From: an uncultured Bacteroidales bacterium
Lineage (GTDB): Bacteria; Bacteroidota; Bacteroidia; Bacteroidales; Bacteroidaceae
Length of the DNA stretch: 64,000 nt
Direction of reading: 5' to 3'
Assembly: GCA_902799655.1 (NCBI GenBank)
Contig: CADCBH010000001.1
Span: forward strand, 1-64,000
The notes beneath the pieces were generated by a model. It did no database searches. It was not told where the DNA came from and saw nothing but the letters and a program-made list of their open reading frames with translations. Each line of letters begins with the position of its first letter. The stretch's first letter is position 1. A program made the translations under genes and the position numbers. Positions 16,123 to 24,815 of the stretch are shown piece after piece.

Positions 16123-18306
16123 ATGGCAGATAACTTAAGATTTCGTGTAGTAGAAGAGGCCTTCAAGAAGCATGCGCTCGATGTCAAGGCCCCCGCGGAG
16201 CGTCCCTCTGAATACTTTGGCAAATACGTCTTCAACAAGGAGAAGATGTACCGCTATTTGCCAAAGAGCGTCTACGATAAAATGATTGACGTAATTGACA
16301 ACGGTGCTTCGCTGGACCGTTCTATTGCCGATGCAGTGGCCGACGGTATGAAGAAATGGGCACTGGAAATGGGTGTAACACACTATACCCACTGGTTCCA
16401 GCCGCTGACCGAAGGAACTGCAGAGAAGCACGACGCTTTCGTAGAGCATGATGGCAAGGGTGGTATGATAGAGAAGTTCAGTGGAAAGTTGCTTGTCCAG
16501 CAGGAGCCCGACGCATCCTCATTCCCCAATGGCGGAATCAGAAACACCTTCGAGGCCCGTGGCTATTCGGCCTGGGATCCCACATCGCCAGTTTTCATTA
16601 TCGACGATACGCTTTGTATCCCCACCATATTCATCGCATATACAGGCGAAGCACTCGACTACAAAGCCCCCCTACTCCGCGCTCTGCACGCCGTGGGCAA
16701 GGCTGCTACGGATGTTTGCCAGTACTTCTACGATGACGTAACAAAGGTACAGGTTAATCTGGGTTGGGAACAAGAGTATTTCCTCGTTGACGAGGGGCTC
16801 TACTCCGCCCGTCCTGATCTTCTGATGACTGGTCGCACGCTGATGGGTCACGAATCAGCTAAGAACCAGCAGATGGATGACCACTACTTCGGCACTATTC
16901 CCGACCGCGTAGTGGCCTTCATGAAAGACCTCGAGATACAAGCTCTGGAGCTTGCAATTCCATGCAAGACACGTCACAATGAGGTTGCTCCCAACCAGTT
17001 TGAACTGGCACCTATCTTTGAAGAGTGCAATCTGGCTGTCGACCACAACATGCTACTGATGTCGCTGATGAAGAAAGTGGCTCGCAAACATGGATTCCGC
17101 GTACTGCTCCATGAAAAACCCTTCGACGGCATCAACGGTTCAGGTAAACACAACAACTGGTCGTTGAGCGCTGATAATGGTGAACTGCTTCACGCCCCCG
17201 GTAAGACTCCCGAGGACAACCTGCGTTTCGTGACCTTCATTGTAGAGACACTAATGGCTGTCTATAAGCACAACGGATTACTGAAAGCCTCTATCATGAG
17301 TGCTACCAACGCTCATCGTCTTGGTGGCAACGAAGCGCCTCCCGCCATTATCTCAAGCTTCCTGGGTACTCAGCTTACGGAACTGCTCGACAAGATTGAA
17401 AAGGGTGAGAAGTCAGAAGTAAAAGGCAAGAAAAACATGGAGATTGATATCCCACAGATTCCTGACCTTATCGTCGACAATACCGACCGTAACCGCACCT
17501 CACCTTTCGCTTTCACTGGTAACCGTTTCGAATTCCGTGCCCCTGGTTCGAGTGTCAACTGCGCCTCAGCGATGATAGCCCTAAATGCTGCTATGGCCGA
17601 AGCCCTCAATAGCTTTAAACTGCGCGTGGATGCCAAGATTGCAAAGGGGACTGACAAGATACAAGCCATTTTGGAAGTACTGAAAGACGACGTAAAGACC
17701 TGCAAGCCCATCCGCTTCGACGGCAACGGTTACTCAGAGGAATGGGTCAAGGAGGCAGCCAAGCGCGGACTCGATGTAGAGAAGTCATGCCCCGTTATCT
17801 TTGAGCACTACCTCGACGAGAGCAGCATCAAGATGTTTGAGAGCACCAAAGTGATGAATAAGAAGGAACTGGAAGCCCGTAACGAGGTAAAATGGGAAAC
17901 CTATGTGAAGACCGTTCAGATTGAGGCCCGCGTACTGGGCGATCTCGCTATGAACCATATCATTCCTGTGGCTACCCACTATCAAAGCAAGCTCATCAAG
18001 AATGTCCAGGGCATGAAGGACGTCTTCTCACAGGAACGTGCCGAACGTCTGTCAATCCGCAACATGAAGCTCATCGAAGAGATTGCCGAGCGCACGGAGA
18101 AGATAGAGCAGTTGGTAGAAGACCTGACGGAGGCACGTCGTGTGGCTAACCGCATTGAGGATATTCACCAACGTGCCATCGCCTACCATGATACGGTATG
18201 TCCCCACATGGAGGCTATCCGCAAACAAATTGATAAATTAGAGTTGATAGTAGAAGACGGCCTTTGGACATTACCTAAATACCGCGAACTACTCTTTATC
18301 CGATAG
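16123..18306 (+). CDS. glnN: Glutamine synthetase type III
   Basis: ATP-dependent ligation of ammonia to glutamate. At 727 residues it is of the large GlnN type typical of Bacteroidota. Family landmarks are GWEQEYFLVDEGLY (about 212), KTRHNEVAPNQFELAP (about 283), GINGSGKHNNWS (about 336) and FTGNRFEFRAPGSS (about 464); the C-terminal part is a helical region with an RIEDIHQRAIAY stretch. It has its own -7 box and a terminator, and lies beside the agmatine genes, which release ammonia, so a local nitrogen theme is plausible but not proof of joint control. Confidence 0.96.
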   Translation: MADNLRFRVVEEAFKKHALDVKAPAERPSEYFGKYVFNKEKMYRYLPKSVYDKMIDVIDNGASLDRSIADAVADGMKKWALEMGVTHYTHWFQPLTEGTAEKHDAFVEHDGKGGMIEKFSGKLLVQQEPDASSFPNGGIRNTFEARGYSAWDPTSPVFIIDDTLCIPTIFIAYTGEALDYKAPLLRALHAVGKAATDVCQYFYDDVTKVQVNLGWEQEYFLVDEGLYSARPDLLMTGRTLMGHESAKNQQMDDHYFGTIPDRVVAFMKDLEIQALELAIPCKTRHNEVAPNQFELAPIFEECNLAVDHNMLLMSLMKKVARKHGFRVLLHEKPFDGINGSGKHNNWSLSADNGELLHAPGKTPEDNLRFVTFIVETLMAVYKHNGLLKASIMSATNAHRLGGNEAPPAIISSFLGTQLTELLDKIEKGEKSEVKGKKNMEIDIPQIPDLIVDNTDRNRTSPFAFTGNRFEFRAPGSSVNCASAMIALNAAMAEALNSFKLRVDAKIAKGTDKIQAILEVLKDDVKTCKPIRFDGNGYSEEWVKEAAKRGLDVEKSCPVIFEHYLDESSIKMFESTKVMNKKELEARNEVKWETYVKTVQIEARVLGDLAMNHIIPVATHYQSKLIKNVQGMKDVFSQERAERLSIRNMKLIEEIAERTEKIEQLVEDLTEARRVANRIEDIHQRAIAYHDTVCPHMEAIRKQIDKLELIVEDGLWTLPKYRELLFIR

Positions 18307-18314
18307 AAAAAGAA

Positions 18315-18350
18315 AAACGGCATTGCCAAATGGCAGTGCCGTTTCATTTT
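18315..18350. terminator. Shared terminator between glnN and xylB
   Basis: AAACGGCATTGCC (18315-18327) pairs with GGCAGTGCCGTTT (18332-18344) around a 4-base loop. T-rich tails lie on both strands, so it can stop both convergent transcripts. Confidence 0.85.
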
Positions 18351-18365
18351 ATCATTTCGCTGACA

Positions 18366-19856
18366 TTAGATCTTCGACTCCAGTACAGCCTTCCAACGGG
18401 CATAAGCAGCCAGATACTCGTCACGACGGACAGCATCGGGTTCGATAACCTGTAGCTTATCCAAGGTAGCGAATGCCTCGTTATTGTCCTTATAGATGCC
18501 AGCACCAATACCGGCACCCTTTGCAGCACCTACAGAGCCATCCGTATCGTAAAGTTCAATGGTAGCGCCACTGACACCTGCCAATGTATCGCGGAACAGC
18601 GGGCTCAAGAACATATTGGCCTTGCCAGCATGAATCTTCTGGATATCCATACCCATCTGCTGCATGATTTCCATACCATAGCAGAATGAGAAGACGATAC
18701 CCTCCTGGGCAGCACGAACCAAGTGAGCCTGATTATGCTTATTGAAATTCAGACCATTGATGGAACATCCGATCTCCTTGTTCTGCAGTACACGCTCAGC
18801 ACCATTACCAAATGGTATAATCGTCACGCCCTCACTGCCAATGGGCACAGTAGCAGCAAGGTCGTTCATCTGGGCATAGCCCACCTCTGGTGTGATATTA
18901 CGATGTGTCCATGCATTCAGGATACCCGTACCATTGATACACAACAGCACACCCAAACGGGTCTGCTCAGCTGTATGGTTCACATGTGCAAAGGTGTTCA
19001 CACGGCTCTTGGGATCGTAGTTGACATCACCAAGCACACCATATACAACGCCTGATGTTCCACCAGTAGCGGCAATCTCACCAGGATTCATCACGTTGAG
19101 TGACAAAGCGTTATTGGGCTGGTCACCACCACGATAGGTAATAGGAGTACCGGCCTTCAGACCCAGTTCTGCTGCAGCTTCAGCGCTCACCTCACTCTGT
19201 ACGCTGAACGTAGGCACGATGTCAGCAATCAGAGAGCTGTCGAAACCATAGTACTTCATCAGGAAGTCAGCCACCTGACCATTCTTGAAGTCCCAGAACA
19301 TACCTTCTGACAAGCCACTGACTGTCGTATTGGCTACACCAGACAGACGCATAGCGATGTAATCGCCAGGCAGCATAATCTTATAGATCTTTTCGTAAGT
19401 CTCAGGCTCGTTTTCCTTAACCCATGCCAGCTTGGCAGCGGTAAAATTACCAGGAGAATTGAGCAGATGACTCAGGCACTGGTCAGCTCCCAGCTCATTG
19501 AAGGCCTTCTCGCCATAGGGAACTGCACGAGAATCACACCAGATAATAGCAGGGCGGAGAGCCTTGAGATTCTTGTCGACACACACTAGACCGTGCATCT
19601 GGTAAGAGATACCGATGGCCTTGACATCATCAGCCGTAGCACCGGCTTCTGCCATAATCTTCTTCAGAGCCAACTTAGCATTGTCCCACCACATTTGAGG
19701 GTCCTGCTCAGCCCAACCAGCCTTGACAGCCATGATGGGTGCTTCCTTCTCGGGGAAAAAGGCTGAAGCTACACATTTTCCACTGTCTGCATTTACAAGA
19801 GATGCCTTGACAGACGAGCTGCCGACATCAAAGCCTAATAATAAACGATTTGCCAT
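18366..19856 (-). CDS. xylB: Xylulokinase
   Basis: FGGY-family kinase that phosphorylates D-xylulose for entry to the pentose phosphate pathway. It is 496 residues long. The N-terminal phosphate motif LLGFDVGSSSVKASLV, the substrate region YQMHGLVCVDK, and the adenosine-site stretch TGGTSGVVYGVLGD are visible. No xylose isomerase or transporter is adjacent, so the gene seems separate from its pathway here. No clear -7 box was found in the 190 bases upstream. Another FGGY sugar kinase (for example L-xylulose/ribulose) is the alternative. Confidence 0.88.
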   Translation of the reverse strand: MANRLLLGFDVGSSSVKASLVNADSGKCVASAFFPEKEAPIMAVKAGWAEQDPQMWWDNAKLALKKIMAEAGATADDVKAIGISYQMHGLVCVDKNLKALRPAIIWCDSRAVPYGEKAFNELGADQCLSHLLNSPGNFTAAKLAWVKENEPETYEKIYKIMLPGDYIAMRLSGVANTTVSGLSEGMFWDFKNGQVADFLMKYYGFDSSLIADIVPTFSVQSEVSAEAAAELGLKAGTPITYRGGDQPNNALSLNVMNPGEIAATGGTSGVVYGVLGDVNYDPKSRVNTFAHVNHTAEQTRLGVLLCINGTGILNAWTHRNITPEVGYAQMNDLAATVPIGSEGVTIIPFGNGAERVLQNKEIGCSINGLNFNKHNQAHLVRAAQEGIVFSFCYGMEIMQQMGMDIQKIHAGKANMFLSPLFRDTLAGVSGATIELYDTDGSVGAAKGAGIGAGIYKDNNEAFATLDKLQVIEPDAVRRDEYLAAYARWKAVLESKI

Positions 19857-20000
19857 AATTGATAATAAATATTTATGTTTTTCTATTATAGAAATTCATT
19901 TTACACCACAAATTTCCCTATTATTTTTATAAAAACCAACTTTTTTATATTTTTTCGATATTTTTTTATTTTTATTTGACTACAATTAATTTTTTTTTTT

Positions 20001-20008
20001 TACCTTTG
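20001..20008 (+). promoter_or_regulatory. -7 element of the exopolysaccharide locus
   Basis: TACCTTTG lies after a run of T, with TTG at 19976-19978 (22-base spacer), 41 bases before the response-regulator start. It is the only strong promoter-like site seen before about 12 kb of same-strand genes. Confidence 0.65.
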
Positions 20009-20049
20009 CAAATTAGAAAAACAACATTTAGCTAAGGTTTGTTTGATTT

Positions 20050-20418
20050 ATGAAAAAGAAAATACTGATACTTGATGACAAAGAGACCATCGCAAAGGTA
20101 CTCTCCATCTATCTGATGAGCGACTACGACGTACAGTGGTTACCCGATGGTTTGCAAGGTGTAAAATGGCTTCAGGCAGGCAATACGCCTGATTTGATCA
20201 TTTCTGATATCCGTATGCCTGGCATGCGTGGTGACGACTTCCTGGAGTGGATTAAGCAGAACGAATTGTTCCGCCACATTCCCGTTATCATGCTTTCCAG
20301 CGAAGACTCTACCAGCGAGCGCATCCGCCTCTTGGAGATTGGTGCTGTTGACTACATCGTCAAGCCCTTCAACCCCATGGAGCTGAAGATTCGCGTCAAG
20401 AAGATTCTTCCCAATTAA
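20050..20418 (+). CDS. Single-domain response regulator
   Basis: 122 residues, a CheY-like receiver and nothing else. All phosphorylation-site residues are present: Asp9/Asp10 acid pair, phospho-acceptor Asp53 in LIISDIRMPG, Ser83/Ser84 at the switch position, and Lys105 in YIVKPFNP. No DNA-binding domain and no histidine kinase are encoded nearby. As the first gene before the initiating sugar transferase (25 bases apart) it may control polysaccharide assembly through protein contact; that is inference. Confidence 0.88.
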   Translation: MKKKILILDDKETIAKVLSIYLMSDYDVQWLPDGLQGVKWLQAGNTPDLIISDIRMPGMRGDDFLEWIKQNELFRHIPVIMLSSEDSTSERIRLLEIGAVDYIVKPFNPMELKIRVKKILPN

Positions 20419-20443
20419 AAGAACCCCACATATTATATAATAT

Positions 20444-21640
20444 ATGATAGGTGTTGTTTACTTAGGTAATAACCCAAAGACCCAAGAACGTCTTAAATAC
20501 ATTCCTGGGCAGTTGGTCAGAATGACTAATGCCTATAAGGAGGCTGCGCAGATCTGCACACCGCACGTCTCAAACGAACACTTCCTAGTGTTCTATGAAC
20601 GCAATGTACGCAGTGAGGACATCACGGCCATCACCTATCTTCGCAAGAAATGCCGCAACGTATATATCGTGCTGATGACCGACACGATGAACGATGAAGA
20701 GCGTGATAGCTATATCAAGTGTGGCATTAACGACACTATTCACCAAGAAGCTTCCGTGACGGAGATTAACAAGAAGATTGTTTTTATCTCCGAGCGCGAG
20801 AATGTGCTATTCTCTGACCAAAAGCCCCACTATGGCATGCTGAAATTCAAGATTCCTTTCTGGAAGCGCATGTTCGATATTGTATTCTCAGCACTTGCCA
20901 TTATTTTCCTCTCGCCTATCTTCCTCATTACTGCAATTGCCATCAAATTGGAGAGTGAGGGTCCCATATTGTTCAAGTCCAAGCGTGTGGGCACCAACTA
21001 TACGATTTTCGACTTCCTAAAATTCCGCAGTATGTATGTGGATGCTGAGCATCAACTGAAAGAACTCAGCAAGGACCACAATCAATATACCGAGCGTGAG
21101 GAGCCGAAGAACACCATCACCGCCCCATTGGGCGACCAGGCAGAGTTGGCAATGCTGAGTGGTGGCATGGAGTCGGACATGATGATTGGCGATGAGGAGA
21201 TCATGCTGGTAGGCGACGATTTCGTAGTGGCCGAGAGTGATTTCAACAAGCAGAAGGAAGAAGACATCAACAATGCGTTTATCAAGATTGAAGACGACCC
21301 ACGCATAACAAAGGTGGGCAAATTCATTCGTAAATTCAGCATCGACGAACTACCGCAACTATTCAATATCCTGAAAGGTGATATGTCAATAGTGGGCAAC
21401 CGTCCTCTCCCCCTCTATGAGGCTGAGAAACTGACTGCAGACTCCAGCATAGACCGCTTCATGGCTCCTGCTGGCCTGACAGGACTGTGGCAGGTTGAGG
21501 AGCGTGGTCGCGGCGGCGCGATGTCGGCTGAAGAGCGCAAGCAACTCGATATCACTTATGGTCAGACGTATAGTTTCCTGCTTGACATGAAGATTATCCT
21601 CAAAACCTTCAGAGTTTTTAAGCAGAAAGGAAATGTGTAA
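20444..21640 (+). CDS. Initiating sugar-1-phosphate transferase with N-terminal receiver-like domain
   Basis: A 398-residue enzyme of the bacterial sugar transferase family (WbaP/WcaJ type) that would load a sugar phosphate onto undecaprenyl phosphate at the inner membrane. Residues 1-120 look like a degenerate CheY fold without a clear phospho-acceptor. A membrane hairpin lies near 143-170 (FDIVFSALAIIFLSPIFLI), then SKRVGTNYTIFDFLKFRSM, and the catalytic end FSIDELPQLFNILKGDMSIVGNRP. An unusual acidic insertion of about 75 residues (206-280) separates FRSM from DPRITKVGKFIRK. The preceding gene is a free receiver, so receiver-receiver contact is conceivable. Confidence 0.88.
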   Translation: MIGVVYLGNNPKTQERLKYIPGQLVRMTNAYKEAAQICTPHVSNEHFLVFYERNVRSEDITAITYLRKKCRNVYIVLMTDTMNDEERDSYIKCGINDTIHQEASVTEINKKIVFISERENVLFSDQKPHYGMLKFKIPFWKRMFDIVFSALAIIFLSPIFLITAIAIKLESEGPILFKSKRVGTNYTIFDFLKFRSMYVDAEHQLKELSKDHNQYTEREEPKNTITAPLGDQAELAMLSGGMESDMMIGDEEIMLVGDDFVVAESDFNKQKEEDINNAFIKIEDDPRITKVGKFIRKFSIDELPQLFNILKGDMSIVGNRPLPLYEAEKLTADSSIDRFMAPAGLTGLWQVEERGRGGAMSAEERKQLDITYGQTYSFLLDMKIILKTFRVFKQKGNV

Positions 21641-21664
21641 CTCCCTAATTATCCCACATCGCCT

Positions 21665-22603
21665 ATGAATGCGTTCAGACAATTCCTCTTCACGACGGCA
21701 CTTGCTGCAATGGCTTCTGTTTGTCATGCACAATATCATAATAGTGGTATCAGCGCTGGTTTCTTTGATTCCAGTGAAAATAACACCATTAACTTCTCAA
21801 CCTTCCATCTTCCGCCTTTAGCAGTTCTCTATGAGAATGCCAAGCAGAATCCACAGATTCTGTCACTCAACAAGGCACAAGAGATAGCACAGGCTGAGGT
21901 AGCCAAGCAGAAACGCCATATTTTCTCTTATGTCCATGGCCATGCCAGCTACAGCTATGGCAAAACTGATATGTGGGGTAACAACAGTACGACACAAAGT
22001 TACACCACTATATACCAGTTCCAGGGAAGCGAACAGAGCTATTGGAATGTGGGCGTGAACGTCAGTGTGCCTTTGGAAGACATCCTTGACTTAGGCGCAT
22101 CGGTGAAGCGTAAGAAATTGGAGGTAGATAAGGCACGTATCCAGAAAGATATCGCTTTTGATGAGTTAAAGCGCAACATTGCCTCGCTGTATATCAAGAT
22201 TACCAATAATCTGGTAACATTGAAGACTGTCAGTGAGGGTGCTGCCATCTATCAGGGTGCTGGTGCGCTGAATCAGGAAGACTTCCATCAGGGCAACATG
22301 TCTATTGAGGCTTTTGCCGGTACCAAGTTGAATGAGGTGAGCGTTGTAAGCCAGTATCAGAGTTTGCAAACCACCATCACCACTGATATTATTACGCTGG
22401 AGTTATTGTCGCATACACCCATTCTGACCAATACTACAACAGATATCACCCTTGACGACGAGCAGTTGTCTGAGAAGGCCATCAGGAAGCAAAACCGTGA
22501 GGTGGCCAAAAGTATCAAGAAGGCTGCTGCTGAGGAGGACAAGCGCTATCGCAAGATGGAACAAGCCGAGAAGAGGATGATACGTAAATCGAATGGCAAA
22601 TAA
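21665..22603 (+). CDS. TolC-like outer-membrane protein
   Basis: A 312-residue exported protein: signal peptide MNAFRQFLFTTALAAMASVCHA, then a helical/beta layout as in one TolC repeat (ALAVLYENAKQNPQ-type opening; SYWNVGVNVSVPLEDILDLGASVKRKKLEVDKA beta-to-helix segment). It is shorter than a full TolC protomer (about 430) and ends in a charged coiled-coil tail (KAAAEEDKRYRKMEQAEKRM). Between the initiating transferase and the Wzc-like gene it is well placed to serve polysaccharide export in place of a Wza, which is not in the window. Confidence 0.7.
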   Translation: MNAFRQFLFTTALAAMASVCHAQYHNSGISAGFFDSSENNTINFSTFHLPPLAVLYENAKQNPQILSLNKAQEIAQAEVAKQKRHIFSYVHGHASYSYGKTDMWGNNSTTQSYTTIYQFQGSEQSYWNVGVNVSVPLEDILDLGASVKRKKLEVDKARIQKDIAFDELKRNIASLYIKITNNLVTLKTVSEGAAIYQGAGALNQEDFHQGNMSIEAFAGTKLNEVSVVSQYQSLQTTITTDIITLELLSHTPILTNTTTDITLDDEQLSEKAIRKQNREVAKSIKKAAAEEDKRYRKMEQAEKRMIRKSNGK

Positions 22604-22631
22604 TCAAAAGAATCTCTAACAAGCTTTCAAT

Positions 22632-24815
22632 ATGGATTTATTCAGATATTTCGTCCGTTTTCTATACAAGATACGTTGGTATTTAGTCATCATGCCGATG
22701 ATATCTCTCATTATTGCGTGGTTTATGACTCGCAATATGCAGCGCATCTATGACACCAATACCACGATTTACACGGGTATGATTACGGGCTATAATATTG
22801 AAGGTGGTACAGGCACAGCTGGTGGTAACTCACAGACCAACATCACAAACCTTATACTGATTATTCAAACCGACAACACCATCCATGAGGTTGCACTCCG
22901 TCTGTTTGCCCGCTGTATGATGTATGGCAATCCCAACAAGGATAACAACTACATCTCTGCAGAACATTTCCGTCAACTGAGCGCCACTGTTCCTGCTGAC
23001 GTGAAGGCACTCATCAATCACAACAGTGAGGCACAAACCTTTGCCAACTTGAAAGCTTACGAGAAGCCCTCACAGGACAATTACCTTTTTGGACTCCTCA
23101 ATTACCATCCATATTTTGGAATCAATAGCATCACTAGTCGTCTGAAAGTCTTGCAGCTTCAGAAAAGTGATATTATCGATATTGGCTACTCAGCCAACGA
23201 TGCAGGTATCGCATACAACACGCTTGATATTCTAAACGATGTCTTTGCCCGCCAATATCAGCAGCTGCGATATGGTGAGACCAACAATGTCATCAAGTTC
23301 TTCGAGCGCGAGGTTGCACGTCTCTACAAGATTTTGACAAGTGCTGAGGATGACCTTATCCGTTACAATGTCTCCAAGCGTATCATCAACTACGGTGAGC
23401 AGACCAAGCAGGTAGCATCTCTTGAGGCTCAGCAGCAAAACTTCCGCAACGACCAGTTGTTGAACTACACCACTGCCAAGGCACTGCTCGACTATTTGGA
23501 GCGTCAGTTAGGTAATCGTGCACAAGTCATCCGTTCCAACAAGGAGTTCACCAATCAGGTTCGTGACATCTCACGTATTCAGTCGCGTATCTCCAATCTG
23601 CGTCTGATGAGCAGTGAGGGTGGCGGCAACAACAATGAGTCACAGGAAGAACTGGCCAAAGCACAACGTGACCTCCAGCGGGCTACAGGACGTGTCAACC
23701 AGTTAACGCGTGATATTGAAGCCTCAACTTTCAGCACTGAGACAGGTGTCAAGGCTCAGGACATGTTGGGACGCTGGCTCGAACAACTGCTGCTATTGGA
23801 GAAGACCAAGGCCGAGATGACAGCTACTGATATTATGAAGAACGAGTTGGATCGTCAGTATCTGTTCTTTGCACCTATCGGTGCTACACTCGACCGTAAG
23901 GCACGTCATATCGGATTTATAGAAGGTAACTATATGGAGATGTTGCGCTCACTGAATGCAGCCCGCATGCGTCAGCGCAATCTTCAGATGTCTACCGCCA
24001 CACTGCGCGTGCTCAATCCACCGATGTTCCCGCTGAACGCACAGCCTACCAACCGTCTGATGATTCTATTGGGTGCCTTCATGCTGACCTTCATGCTGAC
24101 GACGCTCTACTTCCTGGTTATTGAGATGCTCGACCGCACACTGCGCGACCGTATGCGTTCTGAGCGCATCACCCAGATACCCGTTATGGGCTGCTTCCCC
24201 AAGGAGAGCAATCTGCGCTATCGCCGTTTCAACAAGACCATTGCAGACATGGCGATGAAACAACTCAGCAAAGCTCTGTTGCCCCACTTCAAGGAAGGTC
24301 AGCAAAATGTACTCAACCTGCTCTCTACTGATTCAGGCAACGGCAAGAGCTATATTGCCCAGGAACTGGAAAACTACTGGATATCCATTGGTTTACAGGT
24401 ACGCCGTCTGACCTATGACGAAGACTTCCTGGCAGAAGACAGCAAATTTATCTTGGCTAAAGACATCAAGGACCTCTGTCCTGATATCTTACCAGAAGAG
24501 ATTGCCATCATCGAATATCCTAACCTCGACGACTACTCTATTGCTCCGGCCCTGTTGAATATGGCGACTGTCAACATGATGGTGACACGAGCCAACCGAA
24601 CGTGGAAGGATGTCGATCAAAAGGCTCTCAAAGAGGTGCAGGCAATGCTTGACGAAGAGCACAAGAATTCGCTCTATATGTACCTCACGGAAGCAACGCG
24701 CTACGCCGTGGAGGAGTTCGTCGGACAGTTGCCGCCATACACTAAGTTTAGCAACTTCGTCTATCGCATGTCACAATTAGGACTTACAGCTACAGAGAAT
24801 CAACACGCCCTATAA
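22632..24815 (+). CDS. Wzc-like polysaccharide co-polymerase with degenerate kinase domain
   Basis: A 727-residue inner-membrane protein controlling chain length. TM1 is about 16-32 and TM2 about 475-499; the periplasmic part between is long and coiled-coil rich (about 200-440). After TM2 comes a BY-kinase-like cytoplasmic domain with a Walker-A-like STDSGNGKSYIAQ (about 563-575), but the Walker A' and B positions read RRLTYDEDF and IAIIEYPNLD rather than the usual DxD and hhhDxP, and there is no C-terminal tyrosine cluster. Kinase activity is therefore doubtful. Its stop overlaps the next start (TAATG). Confidence 0.82.
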   Translation: MDLFRYFVRFLYKIRWYLVIMPMISLIIAWFMTRNMQRIYDTNTTIYTGMITGYNIEGGTGTAGGNSQTNITNLILIIQTDNTIHEVALRLFARCMMYGNPNKDNNYISAEHFRQLSATVPADVKALINHNSEAQTFANLKAYEKPSQDNYLFGLLNYHPYFGINSITSRLKVLQLQKSDIIDIGYSANDAGIAYNTLDILNDVFARQYQQLRYGETNNVIKFFEREVARLYKILTSAEDDLIRYNVSKRIINYGEQTKQVASLEAQQQNFRNDQLLNYTTAKALLDYLERQLGNRAQVIRSNKEFTNQVRDISRIQSRISNLRLMSSEGGGNNNESQEELAKAQRDLQRATGRVNQLTRDIEASTFSTETGVKAQDMLGRWLEQLLLLEKTKAEMTATDIMKNELDRQYLFFAPIGATLDRKARHIGFIEGNYMEMLRSLNAARMRQRNLQMSTATLRVLNPPMFPLNAQPTNRLMILLGAFMLTFMLTTLYFLVIEMLDRTLRDRMRSERITQIPVMGCFPKESNLRYRRFNKTIADMAMKQLSKALLPHFKEGQQNVLNLLSTDSGNGKSYIAQELENYWISIGLQVRRLTYDEDFLAEDSKFILAKDIKDLCPDILPEEIAIIEYPNLDDYSIAPALLNMATVNMMVTRANRTWKDVDQKALKEVQAMLDEEHKNSLYMYLTEATRYAVEEFVGQLPPYTKFSNFVYRMSQLGLTATENQHAL

